A stretch of 64,000 nt of DNA from Arenimonas composti TR7-09 = DSM 18010 (GTDB lineage: Bacteria; Pseudomonadota; Gammaproteobacteria; Xanthomonadales; Xanthomonadaceae). A model generated the notes under the pieces. That model did not search any database, was not told the origin of the DNA, and saw only the letters and a program-made list of their open reading frames with translations. The stretch covers positions 1 through 64,000 of the forward strand of contig NZ_AUFF01000007.1 of NCBI RefSeq assembly GCF_000426365.1, given 5' to 3'. The first letter of the stretch is position 1, and each line of letters starts with the position of its first letter. A program made the translations under genes and the position numbers. Positions 57,619-64,000 of the stretch are shown piece by piece.

Positions 57619-57860
57619 CAGCCGCCCGTCTCGGCCAGCATCCGCTCGCGCTCGGCTTCGGCGGCCGCCTGGGTGTCCTCGACGGCCTTCGCCTTGTCCA
57701 GGGGTTCCTCGATCGCGGCGCGGAGGGCGGTGGGTTCGGCGGGGGCGGGGGCCTGTGGTTCGCCGTCGGGTTCCGGGGTCGGTTCGCCGCAGCCGGCGAG
57801 GAACAGCGCCAGGGTCAGGACGAGCGCGGCGAGCGTGGCGTGGACGGGGCTGATGCGCAT
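57618..57860 (-). CDS. Small lipoprotein
   Basis: This 80-residue protein has an N-terminal basic/hydrophobic signal and the lipobox LFLAGC (cleavage before Cys24). The mature part is 57 residues, acidic and helix-prone: [19 protein letters not shown] then a charged helix ending [15 protein letters not shown] do not recognise the family. The position next to a repeat and opposite an SDR gene gives no clear role. Confidence 0.8.
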   Translation of the reverse strand: MRISPVHATLAALVLTLALFLAGCGEPTPEPDGEPQAPAPAEPTALRAAIEEPLDKAKAVEDTQAAAEAERERMLAETGG

Positions 57861-57918
57861 GGCGGCGTTCTCCGGCGGTTGTCGCGGCTATCCTAGCGCC
57901 GACGACGGGAGGAACCGG

Positions 57919-58695
57919 ATGAACGGCAACCGCTGGCGGCTGGACGGACAGGTGGCGCTGGTGACCGGCGCGAGCGTCGGCATCGGCCGCGCGATCGCGG
58001 CGGAACTGCTGGGCCTCGGAGCCGAAGTGCTGCTGGTCGCGCGCGACGACGTCCAGCTGCAGGCCAGCCGCGATGATCTCGAGGAAGAATTCCCGGACCG
58101 TGACGTGCGTGCCTTCGCCGCCGACGTCGCCGATCCCGAACAGCGGCGCGAGATCTTCGACTGGATCGAGGACCTCGGTACCGGCCTGCAGTTGCTGGTG
58201 AACAATGCCGGCGGCAACGTCACCCGCGCCGCGATCGATTACGGCGAGGACGAGTGGCGGCAGATCTTCGAGCTGAACCTCTTCTCGGCCTTCGAGATTT
58301 GCCGCTTCGCCTATCCGCTGCTGTGCCAGCACGCGGCCTCGGCGATCGTGAACGTCGGCTCGGTGTCCGGCGTCACCCACGTGCGCAGCGGCGCGCCCTA
58401 CGGCATGACGAAGGCGGCCTTGCACCAGCTCACCCGCAACCTCGCCTGCGAATGGGCCGAGGACGGCGTGCGCGTGAACGGCGTCGCGCCCTGGTACATC
58501 CGCACCCGCCGCACGTCCGGCAAGCTCGCCGATCCGGATTACCTGGACGAGGTGCTCGAGCGCACGCCGATGCGGCGGATCGGGGAGCCGGAGGAGGTCG
58601 CGTCCGCGGTGGCGTTCCTTTGTCTGCCGGCGGCGAGCTACGTGACCGGGGAGTGCATCGCGGTGGATGGGGGGTTTCTGCGGTACGGCTTTTGA
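57919..58695 (+). CDS. SDR family oxidoreductase
   Basis: This 258-residue classical SDR has [30 protein letters not shown] and the YGMTK active-site pair. The C-terminal [18 protein letters not shown] is present as well. It resembles tropinone-reductase-like SDRs. ATG 57919 has GGGAGGA 6 bases upstream, a strong ribosome site. A long hairpin with a T-run directly follows the stop. Confidence 0.9.
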   Translation: MNGNRWRLDGQVALVTGASVGIGRAIAAELLGLGAEVLLVARDDVQLQASRDDLEEEFPDRDVRAFAADVADPEQRREIFDWIEDLGTGLQLLVNNAGGNVTRAAIDYGEDEWRQIFELNLFSAFEICRFAYPLLCQHAASAIVNVGSVSGVTHVRSGAPYGMTKAALHQLTRNLACEWAEDGVRVNGVAPWYIRTRRTSGKLADPDYLDEVLERTPMRRIGEPEEVASAVAFLCLPAASYVTGECIAVDGGFLRYGF

Positions 58696-58698
58696 AAG

Positions 58699-58786
58699 CA
58701 GAGTTAGCTTTCAGGAGTTAGTAGTTAGCAGAGCGAGTCACTAGCTGTACTAACTGCTGACTCCTGAAAGCTAACTCTGGTTTTTT
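58699..58786 (+). terminator. Long stem-loop with T-run ending the SDR gene
   Basis: The outer arms (58699-58718 and 58760-58779) are a perfect 20-bp inverted repeat including GAGTTAGCTTTCAGG. The inner part pairs partly again (TAGTTAGCAG/CTGTACTAACT). TTTTTT (58781-58786) follows immediately. It serves as an intrinsic terminator for the rightward SDR, and the minus-strand gene's stop overlaps the T-run. It is much more AT-rich than its surroundings. Confidence 0.88.
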
Positions 58787-59433
58787 CAGTTGCAGGACCG
58801 CGCAACGATCCCCCGCAACCTCTCCACCTCGCTCCGCCGGTACGCCGCGGTGTCACTGAACGCGTGCAGTGCATCCGACTCCGCCTGGCGCAGCTTCGCC
58901 TTGAACTGCCTGCAGGTTTCGGCGTCGTCGAGGCGCAGGCAGGATTCCTGCACCCAGCGGCAGGTGCTCGCCGCGGCGGGATTGCCGCGCACGTCGTAGC
59001 CGAGTGCGGGCAGCGGCACGCAGCGCGTGTTCGGCGCGAACTCCTCGGTGTGGCGCACGTCGCCGTCGTAGTCGGTGCAGCGGTACATCGGTGGTGGTGC
59101 GGGCGGAACGGTCGGCGCGGGTCGTGCGTCCGCGGCGGGCGAGGACGGTGCCGACGGTTCCGGTGCCGGCCGCGGCCGCGCCGGCGGCGGATCCTGCGGC
59201 CGCGTCATCCGCCGCTCGCTCTGCTGCTGTCCCTGCGCACAGGGATCGTCCTGCAGCGTGACGCGGCCGGCGGCGTCCTCGCAGCGATAGACGGTGATCT
59301 CCGCACCGCGCGCCGACGTCGTGAGGGCGAGCGCGAGAAGGACGCCCGCGCCGGCGACGCGCAGGCCACGACCTTCGCCACTCCCGGCCGCGACCGGGAG
59401 CGCCGTTATCCTCGCCTGGCAGGACCGGCCCAT
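58786..59433 (-). CDS. DUF4124-containing exported protein
   Basis: This 215-residue protein has a hydrophobic stretch (about 23-42, RVAGAGVLLALALTTSARG). It then begins AEITVYRCEDAAGRVTLQDDPC, the DUF4124 pattern. A Pro/Ala-rich linker follows, then MYRCTDYDGDVRHTEEFAPNTRCVPL and a cysteine-containing helical end (CRWVQESCLRLDDAETCRQFKAKL). ATG 59433 is the only start in reach; the signal peptide therefore has an unusually long n-region, and the true start may be inside. The function is unknown. Confidence 0.72.
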   Translation of the reverse strand: MGRSCQARITALPVAAGSGEGRGLRVAGAGVLLALALTTSARGAEITVYRCEDAAGRVTLQDDPCAQGQQQSERRMTRPQDPPPARPRPAPEPSAPSSPAADARPAPTVPPAPPPMYRCTDYDGDVRHTEEFAPNTRCVPLPALGYDVRGNPAAASTCRWVQESCLRLDDAETCRQFKAKLRQAESDALHAFSDTAAYRRSEVERLRGIVARSCN

Positions 59434-59481
59434 GCCGGCATTCTCCGCCCGTCCGGGCTTCGACTCCACCGGAAATCCACC

Positions 59482-61065
59482 ATGCGCCGACTGCTGCTCT
59501 TGCTGTCCCTCCTGATGCTCGCCGCCACCGCCGATGCCGCGGTCGCGCCGGCGCCGCCCCGCGCGGAAGGCGAGGGGCCGTACGAGCAGCTGATCCTGCG
59601 CGGCGTCACGCTGATCAACGGCACCGGCGCGCCGGCCTATGGCCCGGTCGACATCGTCATCGAAGGCGGCCGCATCGCCGCGGTGAAGATCGTCGGTACG
59701 CCGAACTCGCCGATCCAGCCGCAGTACCGGCCGGTGCTGAGTCCCGGCGGCCGCGAGATCGACCTCACCGGGCATTACGTGATGCCCGGCATCGTCGACA
59801 TGCATGGCCACACCGGCGGCGACGACCAGGGCGTGCCGGTCGAATACATCTACAAGCTCTGGCTCGCGCACGGCATCACCACGGTGCGCGAGGCGGGCTG
59901 CTTCAACGGCGTCGAGTGGTGCGTGTCGGAGGCGCGACGCAGCGCCGACCGGGCCATCACCGCGCCGCGCCTGTATCCCTATGCGGTGTTCGGTGCCGGC
60001 GAGGCGCGACCGGTGACGACGCCGGAGCAGGCGCGCGCCTGGGTGCGGCGCATGCATGCGGCCGGCATCGTCGGCATGAAGTGCTTCGGCGCGCGCCCCG
60101 AGCTGCTCGCGGCCGCCTTCGACGAGCTCCGCAAGCAGGGTATGCGCAGTGCCTGCCATCTCGCCCAGCTCGACGTCGCCCGCGTCGATGCCCTCGACAC
60201 CGCGCGCCTGGGCCTGACGACGCTGGAGCACTGGTACGGCCTGCCGGAAGCGCTGTTCGACGGCCAGACCGTGCAGCAGTACCCGCCCGAGTACAACTTC
60301 ATGAACGAGCAGCACCGCTTCGGCGAGGCCGGGCGGCTGTGGGCGCAGGCAGCGGCGCCCGGAAGCGAGCGCTACGAGGCCGTGATGCGGGAGCTGCTCG
60401 AGCTCGACTTCACGCTCGACCCGACCTTCACGATCTACCAGGCCACGCGCGACCTGATGCGCGTACGCAACGCCGACTGGCATGCCGGGTACACGCACCC
60501 GGCGCTGATGTCGTTCTTCACCCCGAACCGCGACAACCACGGCAGCTTCTTCTTCGACTGGGGCAGCGAGCAGGAGGCCGCCTGGCGCGACAACTACCGG
60601 CGCTGGATGGCCTTCGTGAACGACTACAAGAACCGCGGCGGCCGCGTCACCGTCGGCAGCGACTCCGGCTACATCTACAAGGTCTACGGCTTCGGCACGA
60701 TCGAGGAACTGGAACTGCTGCGCGAGGCCGGCTTCCATCCGCTGGAAGTGATCCGCGCGGCGACGCTGTCCGGCGCCGAAGCGCTCGGCATCGCCGACGA
60801 CACCGGTTCGATCGAGGTCGGCAAGACCGCCGATCTCGTCGTGCTCTCCGAGAATCCGCTGGCGAACCTGAAGGTGCTCTACGGCACCGGCCACCTGCGC
60901 CTCGGCGCGGACGGCGAACTGCAGCGGGTCGGCGGTGTGCGGTTCACGATCCGCGATGGCGTGATCTTCGACGCCCAGGCCTTGCTGGCCGACGTGCGCC
61001 GGATGGTCGCGGAAGCGAAAGCGGCGGCGGAAAACACGACGCCGGCGGAATCGCCGGCGCCGTGA
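59482..61065 (+). CDS. Exported amidohydrolase (metal-dependent)
   Basis: This 527-residue protein has a signal peptide (MRRLLLLLSLLMLAATADA). An amidohydrolase core follows, with the metal-binding HxH in MPGIVDMHGHTGGDD, CHLAQLDVAR and LEHWYG histidines, and GSDSGYIYKVYGFGTIEELELLREAGF. The pattern is typical of the amidohydrolase superfamily (imidazolonepropionase/dipeptidase-like). It likely hydrolyses a small amide, peptide or cyclic compound in the periplasm. The lysine for a carboxylated bridge is possibly K in GMKCFGAR; this is not certain. Confidence 0.88.
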   Translation: MRRLLLLLSLLMLAATADAAVAPAPPRAEGEGPYEQLILRGVTLINGTGAPAYGPVDIVIEGGRIAAVKIVGTPNSPIQPQYRPVLSPGGREIDLTGHYVMPGIVDMHGHTGGDDQGVPVEYIYKLWLAHGITTVREAGCFNGVEWCVSEARRSADRAITAPRLYPYAVFGAGEARPVTTPEQARAWVRRMHAAGIVGMKCFGARPELLAAAFDELRKQGMRSACHLAQLDVARVDALDTARLGLTTLEHWYGLPEALFDGQTVQQYPPEYNFMNEQHRFGEAGRLWAQAAAPGSERYEAVMRELLELDFTLDPTFTIYQATRDLMRVRNADWHAGYTHPALMSFFTPNRDNHGSFFFDWGSEQEAAWRDNYRRWMAFVNDYKNRGGRVTVGSDSGYIYKVYGFGTIEELELLREAGFHPLEVIRAATLSGAEALGIADDTGSIEVGKTADLVVLSENPLANLKVLYGTGHLRLGADGELQRVGGVRFTIRDGVIFDAQALLADVRRMVAEAKAAAENTTPAESPAP

Positions 61066-61104
61066 ACACGAACCCGGGCGCACGCGGCGCCCGGGTGGCG
61101 TGGC

Positions 61105-62838
61105 TTACAGCTTCGACAGCGTCACCGACCGCGTCACGCCCTCGACGGTGAACTGCAGCGTCGCGGAGGTGGCCGAGGTGAAGGTCAGCGTGGCGTTGCC
61201 CGCCGCCGTGAACGAACGCTGCGCCGGGTCGTAGCTGGTCGACCACGGGGCGGCGGTCGACTCGAAGATGTCGCCGCTGCGCACGTCGACGTCCGACCAG
61301 CCGCCGCCGAGTTCGTACCACTTCGCCTTGCCGCTGCTGTCGTAGATGAAGAACATCACGAACAGCGTGTTCGACTCGTTGTCGAACTGGAAGGCGGTCA
61401 GGCCCCAGCCCGACTCCGACGGTACCCACCACGCGCCCGTGTAGTTACCGGTCGGGCCCGGGCCGGTGGCCGCCGGCGCGAGCCAGCCCTGGATGTTCGG
61501 ATAGATCACGTCCATCCGCGAATACAGGTCGTAGTTGTTCGAGTTGTTCATGTTGCCGCTGTTCGAGCACGACGCGCCGCCACCGTACAGGCCGCCGCGC
61601 AGCTCGTAGCCGTCCGGGCCCAGCGTGAACAGGCCGGAGCCGCTGCTGCCGCCCTCGGTCGTGCCGTTGAGCCAGCCGACATTGATCAGGTCGGCGTCAT
61701 GGCTGCGCTTGCGGCCGGTCGAGCTCTTCTTCAGGTCGCCGGCCGGGTGGTGGATCGCGAGCACGTCGGCGTTGTTGGTGATCGTCGTCGCGTTCCAGCC
61801 GGCGAAATACGCGCCGGCAGGCGGCGTATCCTTCAGGCGCAGCAGGGCCGCGTCGGTGCCGGTGGAACCCGGATCGGAGTACAGATAGTCGGCGCCGCCG
61901 GCGAGGCGGACGTTGGCCGCCGCGACGCCGCTGCCGCAGCTGGTCGCCTCGAAGCCCCAGTAGGTGTTCAGGGTCGCGGCGACCGAGGCGCTGCCGATGC
62001 AATGGTCGGCGGTGTAGAAGTACGGGATCTGGGTCGCCGGCACGGTGTCGTTGAGCAGGGTGCCCGTGCAGGTGTAGGTGCCGCCGTCGGTGAACACCAT
62101 GCGCGCGACCGCGTTCTTCGCGTCGACGAAGTCCTGGCCGAGCGTGCCGACGCGGCAGGCGGTGTCGACGTTGCAGCTGCCCGAATCGCCGATCGCCTTC
62201 GCCAGCGAGAAGTTCTCGATGCTGTTCGTCAGCAGGTGCGAGATCGACTCGACCGACAGCCGCAGCTTCGACGCATCGGCGCCGGCCGGCACGAAGACCT
62301 CGATGACCTGGGTGTCGCCGTCGGTGACCGGCGTCCAGTAGACGCGGGTGCCGTTGCCGTTCTGGAAGCGGATCGCCGCGGCATCGGCGAGGACGACGTC
62401 GTTCGGCGCCAGCGAACCGGCGAAGCGCATCTCCGCGCCATCGGGCAGGTTGTTGACGCGCAGGCCGACGCGCAGGCCCATCGCGTCCATCGCCGCGACT
62501 TCGAAGCGGGCGACACGGCCGCCGTCCACCGCGCTCCAGCGCAGCGTAGGCAGCGCGCGGCCACCGGCTTCGTCGATGCGGCGTTCGACGCCGATCTGCG
62601 TCGGCTTGTCGGCGCGCTGGTTGCGCAGCTCGACTTCATGAATGCGTTCGGCGGCGAGTCCGGGGAACTCGAGGCGCGCGACCGCGGTGGCGGAGTTCTG
62701 TCGCCACGTGACGACGGCGTCGGCCTTCGCGGCGATGGCGGGTTCGCCGGCAACGCGCATGACCGGAGCGGATGCGGCAGCAGTGCCGGCGGCGAGTGCG
62801 AGCGCGATCGCGGCGGCGAGGGAAGTGCGGAAGGACAT
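61105..62838 (-). CDS. Secreted trypsin-like serine protease (lysyl endopeptidase-like) with PxESGWG C-terminal domain
   Basis: This 577-residue preproprotein has a signal peptide (1-22) and a pro-region (about 25-210). A chymotrypsin-fold protease follows (about 215-455), with His279 in YTADHCIG, Asp329 in GTDAALLRL and Ser399 in TEGGSSGSGLF. Cysteines at about 223, 229, 257, 280, 301 and 424 could form disulfides. The last about 110 residues carry WWVPSESGWGLTAFQ...LFVMFFIYDSSGKAKWYELGG, a domain type I associate with xanthomonad secreted proteins. ATG 62838 starts MSFRTSLAAA. It is probably a type II-secreted exoenzyme. Confidence 0.88.
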   Translation of the reverse strand: MSFRTSLAAAIALALAAGTAAASAPVMRVAGEPAIAAKADAVVTWRQNSATAVARLEFPGLAAERIHEVELRNQRADKPTQIGVERRIDEAGGRALPTLRWSAVDGGRVARFEVAAMDAMGLRVGLRVNNLPDGAEMRFAGSLAPNDVVLADAAAIRFQNGNGTRVYWTPVTDGDTQVIEVFVPAGADASKLRLSVESISHLLTNSIENFSLAKAIGDSGSCNVDTACRVGTLGQDFVDAKNAVARMVFTDGGTYTCTGTLLNDTVPATQIPYFYTADHCIGSASVAATLNTYWGFEATSCGSGVAAANVRLAGGADYLYSDPGSTGTDAALLRLKDTPPAGAYFAGWNATTITNNADVLAIHHPAGDLKKSSTGRKRSHDADLINVGWLNGTTEGGSSGSGLFTLGPDGYELRGGLYGGGASCSNSGNMNNSNNYDLYSRMDVIYPNIQGWLAPAATGPGPTGNYTGAWWVPSESGWGLTAFQFDNESNTLFVMFFIYDSSGKAKWYELGGGWSDVDVRSGDIFESTAAPWSTSYDPAQRSFTAAGNATLTFTSATSATLQFTVEGVTRSVTLSKL

Positions 62839-62945
62839 CGGTGACTCCGTTTTTGGCGGGTCACTGAATCTAGGCACAATCGCGACGCGCGACTAGTCCC
62901 GGGTTTCCGTGATTTCGTGAAGACGAAATGACGGCGTCGTGAAGA

Positions 62946-64000
62946 TCACGCGCCGGCGCGCTTCGCGACCTTCTTCGTCGTCTTCTTCGTCGCGGCCGGA
63001 GTCGTGCGCGCCGCCTTCTTCGCGACCTTCGTCACGCTTTTCCTGGTCGCCTTGCGTGCCGGCGCCTTGGCCGTCTTCTTCACGGCCTTCGTCGTCTTCG
63101 CGGTCTTCGTCGCCTTCTTCGCCGGTGTCGGCGCATCGGCGGCGGCGGTGCTGGCCTTCTTCGTCGCCTTCTTCGCAACCTTGCGGCCGAAGCGGCCGCC
63201 GGTGCGCACCGGCTTGCCCTCGGCGAGCAGGGCGACGCACTCGTCCTGCGTCAGCGACGCCGGATCGCGATCCTTCGGGATGCGGCCGTTCTTCTCGCCG
63301 TCGGTGATGTAGGGGCCGTAGCGACCGTTGAGCACCTGGATGTCGGTGCCCGGGAAGGTCTTGATCGTGCGATTGGCGATCATTTCCTGCTTGGCGCGCA
63401 CCAGTTCGGCGGCGCGTTCGGGCGTGATCGTGTACGGGTCGTCTTCCTTGCCCAGCGAGGCGTAGAGGTCGCCGTGCTTCACGAACGGGCCGAAGCGGCC
63501 GATCGCCACGCTGATCTGCTTGCCGTCGAGCTCGCCGAGCTTGCGCGGCAGGTCGAACAGCGGCAGCGCTTCCTCGAGCGTGATCGTGTGCATCGAGGTG
63601 CCCGGACGCAGCGAAGCGAACTTCGGCTTGTCCTCGTCGTCGGCGGTGCCGATCTGCGCGAATGGTCCGTAGCGGCCGAGGCGCACCGACACCGGCTTGC
63701 CGGATTTCGGATCGATGCCGAGCAGGCGGGCACCGGTGGCTTCCGAGCGGTCGACCGATTCGCTCTTCTCTTCCACGGTGGTCTTGAACGGCTGCCAGAA
63801 CTTCTCCAGCAGCGGCACCCAGGCTTCCTCGCCGCGCGACACCGCGTCGAGCTCGTCCTCGAGCTTCGCGGTGAAGTCGTAGTCGACGTACTGCATGAAG
63901 TGGCCGGTCAGGAACTTGGCCACCGCGCGGCCGACGTCGCTGGGACGGAAGCGGCGGTTGTCGAGGTAGACGTACTCGCGGTTCTGCAGCACCTGGATGA
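62946..64000 (-). CDS. topA: DNA topoisomerase I, 3' part (5' end off the window)
   Basis: The last 350 codons of a leftward gene are visible; the frame remains open at the window edge. The part begins IQVLQNREYVYLDNRRFRPSDVGRAVAKFL, the end of the topoisomerase IA core. Several topoisomerase C-terminal (Toprim_Crpt-like) repeats follow: GRYGPFAQIG, GRFGPFVKHGDLYASL and GRYGPYITDG. It ends in a Lys/Ala/Thr-rich tail (about 80 residues with KKATKKA and TKKTTKKVAKRAG). It relaxes negative supercoils. The tail resembles histone H1-like DNA-binding tails. Confidence 0.93.
   Translation of the reverse strand, partial: IQVLQNREYVYLDNRRFRPSDVGRAVAKFLTGHFMQYVDYDFTAKLEDELDAVSRGEEAWVPLLEKFWQPFKTTVEEKSESVDRSEATGARLLGIDPKSGKPVSVRLGRYGPFAQIGTADDEDKPKFASLRPGTSMHTITLEEALPLFDLPRKLGELDGKQISVAIGRFGPFVKHGDLYASLGKEDDPYTITPERAAELVRAKQEMIANRTIKTFPGTDIQVLNGRYGPYITDGEKNGRIPKDRDPASLTQDECVALLAEGKPVRTGGRFGRKVAKKATKKASTAAADAPTPAKKATKTAKTTKAVKKTAKAPARKATRKSVTKVAKKAARTTPAATKKTTKKVAKRAGA

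Overview
The window is a gene-dense (about 70% GC by eye), almost fully coding stretch of a gammaproteobacterial chromosome. It most likely comes from the Lysobacterales (Xanthomonadales). The reasons are a XanB2-type chorismatase, the xanthomonad-like GTAGGAGCGGCTTCAGCCGC interspersed palindromes, a lysyl-endopeptidase-like secreted protease with a PxESGWG-type C-terminal domain, several S9 peptidases, and -10-like hexamers lying very close to start codons. I see no rRNA, tRNA, CRISPR array, prophage or insertion sequence. The window looks like core chromosome decorated with small repeats.

Layout. 0.4-3 kb: threonine aldolase, cytochrome b561 and exonuclease III. 3-6.7 kb: a tight leftward operon of a ribbon-helix-helix-like regulator, PspA, YqiJ and the flotillin YqiK, with a clear promoter/operator at 6643-6670. 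6.7-14.6 kb: a leftward block of SDR, S9B peptidase, CHASE3-PAS histidine kinase, single-domain response regulator, and a receiver-PAS-GGDEF(degenerate)-EAL protein. 14.6-21.5 kb: SDR plus saccharopine-dehydrogenase-like protein, YqhA-type membrane protein, a UvrD-type helicase with an orphan TRAP binding protein, and a dihaem cytochrome c. 21.5-25.1 kb: GNAT, polA and a candidate sRNA ending in a strong terminator. 25.1-34 kb: hemF, chorismatase, S9 peptidase, ycgL plus a 1097-residue membrane ankyrin protein, and a TonB_C-like protein. 34-37.2 kb: a MacA/MacB-like tripartite exporter. 37.4-45.9 kb: rho, trxA, rhlB, ftsE-ftsX, a double-receiver protein, ung and rpoH, the last preceded by a CIRCE-like element. 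45.9-50.5 kb: a secreted hypothetical protein, NDH-2 and priA. 50.5-51 kb: a gene-free region with two perfect consensus DnaA boxes. 51-64 kb: a sigma-like/transmembrane/DUF3106 protein, DUF4286, DUF3667, MATE, SppA, small lipoprotein, SDR, DUF4124, amidohydrolase, secreted protease, and the 3' part of topA.

How genes work together. The envelope is a recurrent theme: PspA/YqiJ/flotillin stress module, SppA, FtsEX, and a MacAB-like exporter. RNA metabolism is clustered at 37-42 kb, where Rho and RhlB both carry long low-complexity tails. Heat-shock control through rpoH appears wired to an HrcA-type operator.

Repeats are the other theme. At least four families sit at gene ends: REP palindromes, CGAGGAA heptamer inverted repeats, a GGGGTCAGA/TCTGACCCC inverted repeat, and long AT-rich or GC-rich hairpins. 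In several cases they supply the start or stop codon of the adjacent gene. The most notable items for follow-up are the RHH-PspA-YqiJ-YqiK operon with its operator inside the promoter spacer, the CIRCE-like site at rpoH, the paired DnaA boxes next to priA, the candidate sRNA after polA, and the membrane-anchored sigma-like protein.
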